NCBI GenBank assembly: GCA_022792135.1
Contig: JAAWAM010000015.1
Span: 1 to 64,000, forward strand
DNA: 64,000 nucleotides
Direction of reading: 5' to 3'
Source: Clostridia bacterium
GTDB lineage: Bacteria > Bacillota > Clostridia > TANB77 > CAG-508
In this document: piece after piece, positions 38,987 to 48,988 of the stretch
Layout: each line of letters opens with the position of its first letter
How positions within the stretch are numbered: the stretch's first letter is position 1
The notes under the pieces: generated by a model
Told to the model about the DNA's origin: nothing
What the model saw: only the letters and a program-made list of their open reading frames with translations
The model's database searches: none
Program-made: the position numbers and the translations under genes

Positions 38987-39901
38987 ATGATAAAAATAAT
39001 CGTAAAAAAGGAAGAATGTAATCAAAGAATTGACTCATATCTATCCCAAAAAAATAAGGATATTTCAAGAGTTGCTGTGCAACGTCTTGTGAAAGAAGAA
39101 AAAGTGCGAGTCAATGGGAAAAAAATAAAGGCATCCTATAAAGTGCAAGAAAATGACCAAATCACATTAGAAGAGGAAAAACCAAAAGAAATTGCCTTAA
39201 AAGCACAAGATATACCAATTAAAGTAATCTACGAAGATCAAGATATTATTGTGGTAAATAAACCAAAAGGATTAGTGGTACACCCTGCTAATGGCAATCC
39301 AGATGGAACATTAGTTAATGCTATCATGGCAATCTGTAAAGATTCTTTATCCGGAATTGGAGGAGAAATTAGACCAGGAATCGTACACCGACTAGACAAA
39401 GATACCTCAGGAATTTTAATCATTGCCAAAAATGATAAAGCACATATTAATATGAGTGAGCAAATCAAAGAACACAAAGTGGAAAAAACTTATATTGCAC
39501 TTGTAAAAGGTGTAGTAAAAGAAAACGAAGCTACCATTCATATGCCAATTGGAAGAAGTCCAAAAGACAGAAAGAAAATGGCAGTAGTAAAAACAGGAAA
39601 AGACGCCATTACCCATTTTAAAGTCTTAAAAAGATATGACAATTACACGTTACTAGAAGTCAAAATAGAAACGGGAAGAACACATCAAATAAGAGTTCAC
39701 TTATCTCAAATAGGGTATCCTATCGTAGGAGATATGACCTATTCCAATGGAAAGAATAAGTGGAAAATAGAAGGACAATGTTTGCATGCAAAAAGTTTAA
39801 AATTCAGACATCCCATTACCAATCAAGAGATGTTTTTAGAAGCAGAATTACCAAAATATTTGGAAGCGATATTAAAAGAGTTGAAACAAAGAGAACTATA
39901 A
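38987..39901 (+). CDS. rluD: Ribosomal large subunit pseudouridine synthase, RluD type
   Basis: 304 aa. N-terminal S4 domain (VAVQRLVKEEKVRVNGKKIK), then the RluA-family catalytic domain: IVVNKPKGLVVHPANGN, GIVHRLDKDTSGILIIAKN with the catalytic Asp in HRLDKDT, and ETGRTHQIRVHLSQIGYPIVGD. It converts uridines of 23S rRNA to pseudouridine. ATG 38987 follows AAAGGAAG; ATG 38966 has no such site. It precedes rluB by 25 bp. Confidence 0.92.
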   Translation: MIKIIVKKEECNQRIDSYLSQKNKDISRVAVQRLVKEEKVRVNGKKIKASYKVQENDQITLEEEKPKEIALKAQDIPIKVIYEDQDIIVVNKPKGLVVHPANGNPDGTLVNAIMAICKDSLSGIGGEIRPGIVHRLDKDTSGILIIAKNDKAHINMSEQIKEHKVEKTYIALVKGVVKENEATIHMPIGRSPKDRKKMAVVKTGKDAITHFKVLKRYDNYTLLEVKIETGRTHQIRVHLSQIGYPIVGDMTYSNGKNKWKIEGQCLHAKSLKFRHPITNQEMFLEAELPKYLEAILKELKQREL

Positions 39902-39926
39902 TTCAAGTGTTTCAACAGGAGGAAGA

Positions 39927-40672
39927 ATGGAACAAGAAAAAATAAGATTACAAAAATACCTAGCAAATGCGGGGATAGCATCTAGAAGAAAGGCAGAAGA
40001 ACTAATTTTACAAGGAAAAGTTAGTGTAAATGGAAGAATTGTGACAGAATTAGGAACCAAAATTGTACCACAGGAAGATAAAGTTATCTATAAGGAAAAA
40101 GAAGTCGTAGTTAAACAAGAAAAGATTTATATTCTTTTAAATAAACCAATTGGTTATGTAACAACTGCCAAAGAGCAATTTAACAGAGATTCTGTGTTAG
40201 ATTTAGTCAAGGTAAAAAACAGATTGGTTCCAGTGCGGTAGATTAGACATGTATACTTCAGGTGCTTTAATTCTTACCAATGATGGTGAGTTTGTCTATC
40301 AAGTAACCCATCCAAAACATGAAATTGAAAAAACTTATACCGTAACCATAAAAGGCATCGTAAAGCAAGAAGAAGTAGAACAATTAAGAAAGGGAGTTAA
40401 GATAGAAGATTATAAAACCAAACCAGCAAAAGTAAAGATTTTAAAAACAGAGGAAGAAAAAAATCAGTCTAGATTAGAAATTACCATTCATGAAGGAAAA
40501 AACAGACAAGTCAGGAAAATGTGTGAGGCAATAGGGCATCATGTTTTAGCTTTGCATAGGAGTAAAATTGCAGGTATTGGAGTAAAAGATATTCCACTTC
40601 GGAAAATGGAGATATTTAGACAGTAAGGAAATAACAAAAATTTTAAATCAAAATATTGAAAAAAGATATTAG
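39927..40672 (+). CDS. rluB: Pseudouridine synthase RluB/RsuA family, two +1 recoding sites
   Basis: 247 aa when two C bases are skipped. S4 domain IRLQKYLANAGIASRRKAEELI, then LLNKPIGYVTTAKE, then after site 8 VGRLDMYTSGALILTNDGEF, where GRLD carries the catalytic Asp, HEGKNRQVRKMCEAIGHHV, and after site 9 LGKWRYLDSKEITKIL, the family's C-terminal GxxR.L motif. Frame 0 stops one codon after the first CGG, so the enzyme is dead without the shift. Frame +1 stops at 40626 unless the second CGG is also skipped. The corrected length matches the family (about 240 aa). GGAGGAA lies before the ATG. Confidence 0.9.
40236..40238 (+). other. In-frame CGG, +1 recoding site 8 (rluB, first)
   Basis: Frame 0 reads CCA GTG CGG TAG. 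Skipping the C gives GTG (C) GGT AGA TTA GAC, V-G-R-L-D, the catalytic motif. The only site with CGGT; a stop directly follows in frame 0 (residue 104). Confidence 0.9.
40600..40602 (+). other. In-frame CGG, +1 recoding site 9 (rluB, second)
   Basis: Frame 0 reads CCA CTT CGG AAA ATG and soon stops. Skipping the C gives CTT (C) GGA AAA TGG AGA TAT TTA, L-G-K-W-R-Y-L, the conserved end of the family (residue 225). Confidence 0.85.
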
Positions 40673-40716
40673 AAAATATATAATAAAACAAACATAAGAT
40701 AAAAGGAGAAAAACAA

Positions 40717-41520
40717 ATGAATGCATTAAAATTTGTACCAGAGGGATGGAATAATGAGATTACCCAAATCAATCAAACAAATTTAAATCAATACCTAGAA
40801 AATAATCAGATATTACAAGGATTAGTAAAAGAATGTGACAGTAACTATAATTTGTATGTTAATTTTGAAAATGGGTTAAATGGAGTGATACCAAGAGAAG
40901 AAATAGAAGGAATTAACTTACAAGAAGATGGCTTACCAAAAGTCAACTTATGTACAGGAAAAGTGCACAAATTTGTACAATTTAAAGTAAAAGAAATAGA
41001 CAGTCAAAATCGAGTCATTTTGTCTAGAAAGCAAGTACAAGAAGAAGCATTAAGTTGGGTAAAAAATGATTTAAAAGTGGGTGACAAAGTAACAGGCATT
41101 GTTAAAAGTATTAAACCATATGGAGCATTTATCGAAATTGGTGGTGGCGTAGTCGGTCTTGCACACATAGAAGATTTATCAGTTGCTAGAATCAAAACAC
41201 CATATGAAAGGGTAAAAATTGGACAAAAAGTCGAAGTTATGGTAAAATCTATTAATAGAGAACAAGGAAAGATAATTTTATCCTATAAAGAAACATTAGG
41301 ATCTTGGGAAGAAAATGCCCAAAAATTTACATCTGGTATCAAAGTAAAAGGAAAAGTAAGAGAAACAGAAAAGAACAAAAATGGAATTTTTATTGAACTG
41401 ACTCCGAATTTAGTTGGTATGGCAGAATATGAAGAAGGGCTTAAATATGGACAAGAGGTAGAAGTTTATATAAAAAAAATTGATACCAATCGAAAAAAGG
41501 TAAAATTAGTAATTGTCTAA
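40717..41520 (+). CDS. S1 RNA-binding domain protein
   Basis: 267 aa with three S1-type OB repeats: about 30-105 (GLVKECDSNYNLYVNFENGLNGVIPREE), 115-190 (GDKVTGIVKSIKPYGAFIEI, VGLAHIEDLS) and 200-267 (VKGKVRETEKNKNGIFIELTPNLVGMAEY). S1 repeats bind mRNA. Perhaps an S1-like translation factor; not ribosomal protein S1, which has four to six repeats. AAAGGAG lies before the ATG. Confidence 0.8.
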   Translation: MNALKFVPEGWNNEITQINQTNLNQYLENNQILQGLVKECDSNYNLYVNFENGLNGVIPREEIEGINLQEDGLPKVNLCTGKVHKFVQFKVKEIDSQNRVILSRKQVQEEALSWVKNDLKVGDKVTGIVKSIKPYGAFIEIGGGVVGLAHIEDLSVARIKTPYERVKIGQKVEVMVKSINREQGKIILSYKETLGSWEENAQKFTSGIKVKGKVRETEKNKNGIFIELTPNLVGMAEYEEGLKYGQEVEVYIKKIDTNRKKVKLVIV

Positions 41521-41566
41521 GTAAAAATTAAGTATAGATAGTTCTATACTAAGAGGAGGAATTAGT

Positions 41567-42502
41567 ATGGTTGAAGATAACCAAATAAAAGCACAAGTAT
41601 CACCTTTTGCCATTCGAGAAGGAGAAATTAAAACATTCGATGGAAAAGATGGATATGTATCTATGAATCAAATTGTACATAAGATTAATATTGGGCATAT
41701 CAATGAAATTCATTTTGCTATTTTAGATTTAGTAAATGAATTTGAATTTATAACTTCAAGACAGTTATACCAAATGCTTGAAATAAAAGGAATTGACCCA
41801 AAATCACAAGACAAATTAAATAATAAATTAGATCAATTAGTAAAATCTAAAATCTTAACAAGATATTACTTTACTTCAGATGAAGGAAAAGGAATTTATA
41901 GAATTTATTGTTTAGAAAAAATGGGAAAATACTTATTAAATTCAAAAGAAGTAGAATGTAAATGGCAACCATCTGACAATACAAAAACAGTTCCTATGAT
42001 TAAGAAAAGATTAGCTGGAAATCAAACTTTAATTGCTTATTTAAGAAAAGTAAAAGCATTTGATTGTTATGTTGTAAAACCAGCAATTACCGCAAAAGTA
42101 TCTGGAAAAAAATTTAAAGCGACTGGTGGAGCTGTAAAATTAACTAAGAATAAAAAATCAATACAATTCGTATTTGAAGTCGTTAGAAGAGAAATGGACT
42201 GGCAAAACAAAATCATTGAAAAAATGAGATTATATAAAGACTTTTATGAGAACTTTATAGTAGGAGACTCAGGATTCTCAAACTTACCACAATTAATCTT
42301 AATATGTGAGGATGAAAAACATATGGCAGAAACATTTAAAGAAATCATAACAAATGAAGTTGAGATTCCGCAAATAAAGTTATATTTCACAACAGACTTA
42401 AGACAAAATGAAGAAACATTACAAAATACATTAGTTGAATTTAAGTTAATAGATGGAAAATATAAGATGGAGAATGTAGAATTGAAATTGTTAGGAATGT
42501 AA
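41567..42502 (+). CDS. Winged-helix protein, function unknown
   Basis: 311 aa. Residues 40-110 form a predicted winged helix: LDLVNEFEFITSRQLYQML, KLNNKLDQLVKSKILTRYYF. The C-terminal two-thirds is mixed alpha/beta and ends in LPQLILICEDEKHMAETFKEI, which recalls replication-relaxation or plasmid-type proteins. No catalytic motif is seen. GGAGGAAT lies before the ATG. Confidence 0.55.
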   Translation: MVEDNQIKAQVSPFAIREGEIKTFDGKDGYVSMNQIVHKINIGHINEIHFAILDLVNEFEFITSRQLYQMLEIKGIDPKSQDKLNNKLDQLVKSKILTRYYFTSDEGKGIYRIYCLEKMGKYLLNSKEVECKWQPSDNTKTVPMIKKRLAGNQTLIAYLRKVKAFDCYVVKPAITAKVSGKKFKATGGAVKLTKNKKSIQFVFEVVRREMDWQNKIIEKMRLYKDFYENFIVGDSGFSNLPQLILICEDEKHMAETFKEIITNEVEIPQIKLYFTTDLRQNEETLQNTLVEFKLIDGKYKMENVELKLLGM

Positions 42503-42541
42503 AGAAAAAAGAATGTACATAAAGTGTGCATTCTTTTTTTA
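42503..42541 (+). terminator. Terminator
   Basis: AAAGAATGTACA and TGTGCATTCTTT form a stem with seven T. Confidence 0.75.
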
Positions 42542-42546
42542 GCTCT

Positions 42547-42774
42547 CTAAGTCATATTATTAGATTTTGGATAGGGTTTCATCTCATCTGTTAAACCTAA
42601 AATGTAATCTGTTGATGTATTATAAAATGAGGCTAGTCTAATTAAATGATCTACTTGAATGGTATTGATTCCATTTTCTATTTGTGAATAACTATTTTGT
42701 TGTATTCCTAATAGTTCAGCAATTTCAATTTGTTTTTTATCTTTATCTTCTCTTAATTCTCTAATTCTCAACAA
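42547..42774 (-). CDS. XRE family transcriptional regulator, small
   Basis: 75 aa. Cro/C1-type helix-turn-helix: KKQIEIAELLGIQQNSYSQIENG, then DHLIRLASFYNTSTDYILGLTD, the usual closing helices. TTG start after TTGGGAG. It lies convergent to the preceding gene and divergent from the LRR gene, which it may control. Confidence 0.85.
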   Translation of the reverse strand: MLRIRELREDKDKKQIEIAELLGIQQNSYSQIENGINTIQVDHLIRLASFYNTSTDYILGLTDEMKPYPKSNNMT

Positions 42775-42890
42775 TTTAATTCACTCCCAAAATAATTTTA
42801 TAATATCTTTTTAGGAGATATTGACTTATATCTTTAATAATGATATAAATATATACAATATTTGACAAAAATAGTGGAGGGGAAAATTTT

Positions 42891-44939
42891 ATGGAATATT
42901 TAAAAAGAAAAAGTGGTATCACACTAATTAGCATGGTCATTCTAATCATCATTTTGTTAATAATAGCACAAGTAAGTATAGTAACATTAACAGGAGAAAA
43001 TGGAATCATAACAAAAGCAAGTGAATCCAAAATAATGACAGCATTAGGAAACATAAAAGAAAAAATAGAACTAGATAAAACAAACAATTTAATGGAAAAT
43101 AAAAATACAACAGTAGAACAATTGTTAGCAGATGGAAAGATAAAAAGAATTGTACAGGAAGAAGGAGAAAACTATCGATTACATTATGTTATTAAACCAG
43201 GAGCTTACCAAGGGATGCAAGGATTAGGAAAAGGAACAGCAGTAACTTTAAAAGATGTATTTTTAATTGATTATGAATTTCATGTTAAATATATAGACAA
43301 AAGTGGAAAAGAATATGGAGATAATATAGAAGAGAAAATTTTAGAAGACGATACAGAAATAAGATTTGCTAGTAAAGCATTTAGTGAATATGTATCTAAA
43401 ATATCAGGAGTAACTGAAACAGAATTGAAATTCAAATGGATGAAGAACCAAACAACTCTAAAAATTGCCGATCGTAATATTGATAGTCTAGAAGATTTAG
43501 TGTTCTTTCCTAATTTAACTAATTTAACATTAGGAAATTGGGATAAAAATTGCCCTCAAGTTACTACATTAGATGGGGTAGAATACTGTAAAAAACTTAC
43601 TAATATTAGCATATTATATGGAGTAGATAAAGATTATACAGCATTAACCTATTTACCCAATTTAAAAAGTTTTGCTAAATATGGTGGAAATGATTGGAAT
43701 AATATTATAGATGCTTTAAAATTTTGTAGTGGAATAAAAAATGTTAGTATACTAGAGCAGCAAATAAAAAATATGAGTAGAATTGCAGAATTAGGTAATT
43801 TGGAAAGTTTAGATTTAAGTGATAATCAGATAACAAAAATAGAAGGGCTAAAAGATAAAACAACCATTATAAATCTTAATTTAACAAATAACCAAATAAC
43901 GAAAATAGAGGGGCTAGAAAATTTAGTAAATTTAAAAAACTTATCTTTAAAAGGAAATCAAATAAGCGATATAACACCTCTAAGTAAAAATAGTTCACTG
44001 ATACAATTAAACTTACAGGAAAATTTGCAAATAGATGGAGATAGGAGTCATTATATAGGAGAAAAATTAGAGGCTCTAAATAAAATAGGAGAGATATTAG
44101 ATAGAAATGGGCAAATTAATCTAGATATAGATAAATTAGGTTTATTTACAAATTATAAAAAATTGAATTTAGAAAGACAAGGATTAACAACATTAGAGCC
44201 ATTAGAGGGATTAACAGAGCTAACAGAACTGATTTTAGATAATAATCAATTAACATTAGCGGATAAAAAATCACAAGATATATTAAAAAGTATGAAGAAT
44301 CTACGAACATTAAGTTTAGTTAGTAACAATATTACAAATATATCAGTAATTAATGGTTTAGAAAATTTAAAAACATTATCTTTAGTCAATAATAATGTGA
44401 ATTTAGTAGAAATAGAAGATATTATTTCAAATTTAAATACTTTAACAGTTTCAAACAACAGTTTAAAGACAATCGTAAATTGTGATGTTAATAAGATAAC
44501 AAGATTGAGGATTCCTTATGTTGGAAATTTAAAAGAAATTCCTGACTTATCTAAATTTACATTATTGACTGAACTTTATATTGTAAGTAATCCTAGTATA
44601 AGCAATTTTGATATAATATCCAAAATAACAAGCTTACAATCACTTGATTTGACAGACAATAATTTGCAGGGAAGAATGATTGATTTTTCAAAACTAACCA
44701 ATTTAACAAATCTTAATTTAGGTAGTAATACATTATGGACAGAAGACTTAGAAAAGCTAAAAGCGTTAAGGAATAATACTAATTTAACAATAAATTTAGA
44801 TCATAATTCTATTATAAATGCCAATGCATTGTTAGTACTAGATACAACTTGTAAAATTAATTTAAAAAATAATGTAAATCTAACACAAGAATCTAAGAAC
44901 ACATTAAAAGAAAGATTTGGAAGTAATGTTATCTTTTAA
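42891..44939 (+). CDS. Pilin-like leucine-rich repeat protein
   Basis: 682 aa. The N-terminus is a class III or type II secretion pilin-like signal: RKSGITLISMVILIIILLIIAQ, where GITLISM resembles the prepilin peptidase site (G/FTLIE). Residues 160-680 hold many leucine-rich repeats of the InlA type (LESLDLSDNQITKIEGL, LKNLSLKGNQISDITPL). Such proteins are probably surface-exposed and bind partners. No pilus operon is nearby. GGAGGGG lies before the ATG. Confidence 0.8.
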   Translation: MEYLKRKSGITLISMVILIIILLIIAQVSIVTLTGENGIITKASESKIMTALGNIKEKIELDKTNNLMENKNTTVEQLLADGKIKRIVQEEGENYRLHYVIKPGAYQGMQGLGKGTAVTLKDVFLIDYEFHVKYIDKSGKEYGDNIEEKILEDDTEIRFASKAFSEYVSKISGVTETELKFKWMKNQTTLKIADRNIDSLEDLVFFPNLTNLTLGNWDKNCPQVTTLDGVEYCKKLTNISILYGVDKDYTALTYLPNLKSFAKYGGNDWNNIIDALKFCSGIKNVSILEQQIKNMSRIAELGNLESLDLSDNQITKIEGLKDKTTIINLNLTNNQITKIEGLENLVNLKNLSLKGNQISDITPLSKNSSLIQLNLQENLQIDGDRSHYIGEKLEALNKIGEILDRNGQINLDIDKLGLFTNYKKLNLERQGLTTLEPLEGLTELTELILDNNQLTLADKKSQDILKSMKNLRTLSLVSNNITNISVINGLENLKTLSLVNNNVNLVEIEDIISNLNTLTVSNNSLKTIVNCDVNKITRLRIPYVGNLKEIPDLSKFTLLTELYIVSNPSISNFDIISKITSLQSLDLTDNNLQGRMIDFSKLTNLTNLNLGSNTLWTEDLEKLKALRNNTNLTINLDHNSIINANALLVLDTTCKINLKNNVNLTQESKNTLKERFGSNVIF

Positions 44940-44975
44940 TGATTATAATAAATAAAAGAAATAGAAATAAAAGAG

Positions 44976-45020
44976 TGAAAAAACATAGCAAAATCAATAA
45001 AAGATTGCTATGTTTTTTTG
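44976..45020 (+). terminator. Terminator
   Basis: AAACATAGCAA and TTGCTATGTTT form a stem followed by T. Confidence 0.8.
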
Positions 45021-45045
45021 GGATAAATAAACATTTAGAACAGCT

Positions 45046-45783
45046 TTAAACGGTATCAAGTTTTAATATTTTTTTAGCTCTTTGTACATCCTTATTGGTT
45101 GCTTGTCTAACATCTTTAAAATCATATGAAAAACCAAGCTTTTTCCATTTGAATTCGCCAACATTATGATAAGGAAGTATTTCTACCTTTTCTACTGTTT
45201 TAAGGGTAGAGATAAAATCTTTTAGTTTGAATAAATCTTCTTCCTCATCTGTATAACCAGGAATTAAAACCTGTCGAATCCAGATAGGAATAGAATGTTC
45301 ACTCAAATAGTTAGCAAATGTCAACTCTAATTTGTTAGATTTTCCAACTAAAGTTTTGCATTTTTCATCATCAATATGTTTAATATCTAATAAAACTAAA
45401 TCGGTCACACTTAAAACCTTTTTAACATCTTCTGTTAAAGCTACCATACCAGAAGTATCAATACAAGTATGAATGCCTTCTTTTTTTAATCTTCTAAATA
45501 ATTCATAAATGAATTTAGCTTGTAAAAGAGGTTCACCACCAGTAATAGTAACACCACCACGAGGATAAATATAGTTTTTATATTTCATAATTTTATCGAA
45601 TATTTCATCTAAAGATTGATAGCTACCTCTATTTATGTCCCAAGTATCTCGATTATGACAGTATTTACATTGTAAATGACAGCCTTGTAAAAACAGCACA
45701 AATCGAATGCCAGGACCATCAACAGTACCAAAAGATTCAACAGAATGAACCTTGGCATAATATTGTAAGTCTTTTTCTCTCAT
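45046..45783 (-). CDS. pflA: Pyruvate formate-lyase activating enzyme
   Basis: 245 aa radical SAM enzyme that installs the glycyl radical on PflB. The [4Fe-4S] motif CxxxCxxC is QGCHLQCKYCHN; GGEPLLQ and the LLDIKHID strand follow. SFGTVDGPGIRFVLFLQGC is the standard N-terminus. ATG follows AGGAGC. It lies downstream of pflB on the same strand, with a REP-like palindrome between them. Confidence 0.95.
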   Translation of the reverse strand: MREKDLQYYAKVHSVESFGTVDGPGIRFVLFLQGCHLQCKYCHNRDTWDINRGSYQSLDEIFDKIMKYKNYIYPRGGVTITGGEPLLQAKFIYELFRRLKKEGIHTCIDTSGMVALTEDVKKVLSVTDLVLLDIKHIDDEKCKTLVGKSNKLELTFANYLSEHSIPIWIRQVLIPGYTDEEEDLFKLKDFISTLKTVEKVEILPYHNVGEFKWKKLGFSYDFKDVRQATNKDVQRAKKILKLDTV

Positions 45784-45806
45784 TTTATTTGCTCCTATTT
45801 TAATAA

Positions 45807-45878
45807 ATGGTCAATTAGGGACAGGTCCTCTTTTACCATTTTTGTGAATGGTCAATCAGTACCTGTCCCCATTTAGCC
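45807..45878. repeat. REP-like palindrome between pflB and pflA
   Basis: ATTAGGGACAGGT and ACCTGTCCCCATTT are the arms, flanked by ATGGTCAAT and TAGCCAT. Related copies lie at 31857 and 50070. Confidence 0.65.
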
Positions 45879-45881
45879 ATA

Positions 45882-48119
45882 TTAAATTCTTTCATGTATG
45901 GTTCGATTGATTACATCTAATTGTTGTTCTCTTGTTAATTTGGTAAAGTTAACAGCGTAACCAGAAACGCGGATGGTTAATTGAGGGTATTTTTCTGGAT
46001 GTTCCATAGCATCTTCTAGTAAGCTTCTATCAAATACATTTACATTGATATGATGACCAGTTTGTGCAAAATAGCCATCTAACATATTGACCAAATTGTC
46101 AACTCTTTCTTCTTCTGATTTACCAAGTGTGCCAGGTGTAATAGAGAAGGTATAAGAGATTCCGTCTTGTGCTGAGTCAAATGGTAATTTAGCAATGGAG
46201 TTCATAACAGATAAAGCACCATTGGTATCCCTTCCATGAAGTGGATTAGCACCAGGACCAAATGGCGTACCTGCTGTTCTTCCATCTGGTGTATTTCCAG
46301 TTGCTTTACCATAAACAACATTGGAAGTAATCGTTAAGATAGATAAGGTATGTGTTGAATTTCGATAGGTTTGATGTTTTCTTAATTTGTTCATGAAAGT
46401 TTTTACAATATCAACAGCAATTTGGTCAACTTTATCATCGTCATTACCGTATTTAGGAAAATCACCTTCTACTTCATAGTCAACAGCTAAACCAGTTTCA
46501 TCTCGAATCACTTTTACTTTCGCATATTGAATCGCAGATAGGGAATCAGCAACTACAGATAAACCAGCAATTCCACAGGCCATTGTTCGATAGATTTCTC
46601 GATCATGTAATGCCATTTCAAGTGCTTCGTAGGAATATTTATCATGCATATAATGGATAGCATTTAAAGCTTTAATATAAATTTTAGCTACATAATCCAT
46701 CATTTGGTCAAATTTTTCCATGACTTCATCATAATTTAAATATTCAGAAGTAATGGGTTCATATTTTGGCGTTATTTGTTTTCCTGATTTTTCATCTCTA
46801 CCACCATTAATAGCATATAGTAATGTTTTGGCTAAGTTAGCTCTTGCTCCAAAAAATTGCATTTGTTTACCAATTTTCATAGGAGAGACACAACAAGCGA
46901 TTCCATAGTCATCTCCTAAAGTAATTCTCATTAAATCATCGTTTTCATATTGAATCGATGAAGTTTTGATGGATAAATCAGTGGTGAATTTTTTAAATCC
47001 TTCTGGTAATTTAGTTGACCAAAGAACCGTTAAGTTTGGTTCTGGTGCAGGTCCTAAATTTTCTAATGTGTGTAAAACTCTAAAGGAATTTTTGGTTACT
47101 AAAGTTCTTCCATCAATTCCCATACCACCAATACTTTCGGTTACCCATACAGGGTCACCACTAAATAGTTCATTATATTCAGGTGTTCTTAAAAATCTGA
47201 CTAATCTTAATTTCATAACAAAGTGGTCCATAATTTCTTGTGCTTCTTCTTCTGTTATGACACCATTTTTTAAATCTCTTTCAAAATAGATGTCTAAGAA
47301 AGTAGAAGTTCTACCAATACTCATAGCAGCACCGTTTTGGTCTTTGATGGCTCCTAAATATCCAAAATATAGCCATTGTACAGCTTCTTTTGCATTGGAT
47401 GCTGGTTTTGAAATATCAAATCCGTATTTAGCTGCCATAACTTTTAGTTCATTTAGGGCATGGATTTGCTCACTAATTTCTTCTCTTTCACGAATCGTTT
47501 TTTCTGTTAGCTCATCTACATTTAGTACTTCTAATTCTTGTTTCTTTTCTTCCATTAAAAGGTCTACACCATAAAGGGCTACTCTTCTATAATCCCCAAT
47601 GATTCTTCCACGACCATATCCATCAGGAAGACCAGTGATTAAGTGTGAGCTTCTAGCAGCTCTAATGTCTGGCGTATAAACACTAAATACACCATCATTA
47701 TGAGTTTTTCGATAGTGATGGAAAATTTCAGATACTTCTTCATCTACTTTTTTTCCATATGCTTCACATGATTTTTCTACAATTCGGATACCACCAAATG
47801 GCATAATAGCTCTTTTTAGGGGAGCATCTGTTTGAAGTCCAACAATATCTTCTAAATCTTGGTTGATATAACCAGCTTCATGAGCAGATATTGTTGAGAT
47901 GGTTTTGGTATCTATATCTAGTACATTCCCTTCAGAGTCATGTTCTTTTTGGTAAAGTGCTAGGACTTCATCCCAAAGTTTTTTTGTCTTATCAGTGGTC
48001 CCTGCTAAAAAAGAACGATCCCCTTCATAAGGTGTGTAATTTTTTTGAATAAAATCTCTTACATTGATTTCTGATTCCCAATCTCCTTTTTGGAAATCTT
48101 TCCATTGTTCAAATTTCAT
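45882..48119 (-). CDS. pflB: Formate C-acetyltransferase (pyruvate formate-lyase)
   Basis: 745 aa. Converts pyruvate and CoA to acetyl-CoA and formate in anaerobic fermentation. The catalytic Cys pair is GIACCVSPM; the glycyl-radical site is RVSGYAVNF near the C-terminus. Other conserved blocks: [23 protein letters not shown] and [19 protein letters not shown] (parts). ATG follows GGGAGG. No recoding site. With AdhE it makes formate, acetate and ethanol. Confidence 0.97.
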   Translation of the reverse strand: MKFEQWKDFQKGDWESEINVRDFIQKNYTPYEGDRSFLAGTTDKTKKLWDEVLALYQKEHDSEGNVLDIDTKTISTISAHEAGYINQDLEDIVGLQTDAPLKRAIMPFGGIRIVEKSCEAYGKKVDEEVSEIFHHYRKTHNDGVFSVYTPDIRAARSSHLITGLPDGYGRGRIIGDYRRVALYGVDLLMEEKKQELEVLNVDELTEKTIREREEISEQIHALNELKVMAAKYGFDISKPASNAKEAVQWLYFGYLGAIKDQNGAAMSIGRTSTFLDIYFERDLKNGVITEEEAQEIMDHFVMKLRLVRFLRTPEYNELFSGDPVWVTESIGGMGIDGRTLVTKNSFRVLHTLENLGPAPEPNLTVLWSTKLPEGFKKFTTDLSIKTSSIQYENDDLMRITLGDDYGIACCVSPMKIGKQMQFFGARANLAKTLLYAINGGRDEKSGKQITPKYEPITSEYLNYDEVMEKFDQMMDYVAKIYIKALNAIHYMHDKYSYEALEMALHDREIYRTMACGIAGLSVVADSLSAIQYAKVKVIRDETGLAVDYEVEGDFPKYGNDDDKVDQIAVDIVKTFMNKLRKHQTYRNSTHTLSILTITSNVVYGKATGNTPDGRTAGTPFGPGANPLHGRDTNGALSVMNSIAKLPFDSAQDGISYTFSITPGTLGKSEEERVDNLVNMLDGYFAQTGHHINVNVFDRSLLEDAMEHPEKYPQLTIRVSGYAVNFTKLTREQQLDVINRTIHERI

Positions 48120-48267
48120 GTTTTACCTCCCATTTAATATTATAATTATTATTCACATTTTTCCCATATATAATCATAACACAAGAAGAAAATATTAGCA
48201 ATCATATTTGGGAAATTTTCGAATCCATCATACAAATAATTCAAAGATAAAACTGTTGCAAAAGCAA

Positions 48268-48300
48268 CAAAAAACCAATATTTTTCATATTGGTTTTTAA
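48268..48300. terminator. Terminator between pflB and the XRE gene
   Basis: AAAAACCAATA and TATTGGTTTTT form a symmetrical stem that can end the minus-strand XRE transcript before pflB. Confidence 0.7.
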
Positions 48301-48307
48301 AACGAAA

Positions 48308-48655
48308 TTAAGACTCTTCTAAATCTGCTTTTTCTGATTCAGCAATTACTTGTGCTACTTTATAAATTAATCTTTGGGTTTCAGGTGAGCAATTTTTTAA
48401 TAATTCTGACAATTCCTTATCTAAATAATTTGTGGAATCGCTAGAAGCACCATTTAAAATATATCCTTCTGAAACATCTAATAATCGACACAATTGATTT
48501 AGTCTTTTTAAATTAATATGTGAATTTCCTCTTTCTACTCTACTTAAGAAAGCAACGGAAATATCAATTTTTTCTGCTAAATCTTCTTGTGTTAGGTTTT
48601 TTGCAAGTCTAGCGTGCTTTATTCTTTGACCGATTACGTTATAATCTAAAGCCAT
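48308..48655 (-). CDS. XRE family transcriptional regulator
   Basis: 115 aa. DNA-binding helix-turn-helix RIKHARLAKNLTQEDLAEKI, DISVAFLSRVERGNSHINL, then a C-terminal helical tail with SPETQRLIYKVAQVIAESE. ATG 48655 follows AGGAAGGTG; the longer frame to 48805 has no site. A palindrome at 48901 may be an operator. Confidence 0.85.
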   Translation of the reverse strand: MALDYNVIGQRIKHARLAKNLTQEDLAEKIDISVAFLSRVERGNSHINLKRLNQLCRLLDVSEGYILNGASSDSTNYLDKELSELLKNCSPETQRLIYKVAQVIAESEKADLEES

Positions 48656-48988
48656 TTTTATCACCTTCCTATTCTTTAGCCAAATAATAGCATTTTGCAG
48701 TTTAAATTTACAGAAACTCAAATATATAAATGTAACATATAAGTTAAGCATATAAAAATGATAGAAAAATAGAAAAAAATGAAAATAAATACTACGAAAA
48801 AACAAATAAAATAGAGAAAAAAAGAGATTTTGGAAGAAAAATATACCAAAATTAGAAAAAAACAGAAAAGTTTACAATTAAAATTGACAAATTGTCCTAA
48901 ATTATGTATACATAATTTGATTTTTGGTAGAATATATAGTATAATAAAGAATGGTTGCGTTTAGAAAAGTAGTCAAAAAGGAGAGTGA
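48656..48988. promoter_or_regulatory. Divergent control region, XRE gene / M23 peptidase
   Basis: A 330-bp AT-rich region. TTGACA near 48884 precedes a perfect 16-bp palindrome ATTATGTATACATAAT (48901-48916) that overlaps the -10 position. A second TATAAT lies near 48940. AAAGGAG at 48977-48983 precedes the M23 gene. Confidence 0.55.
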
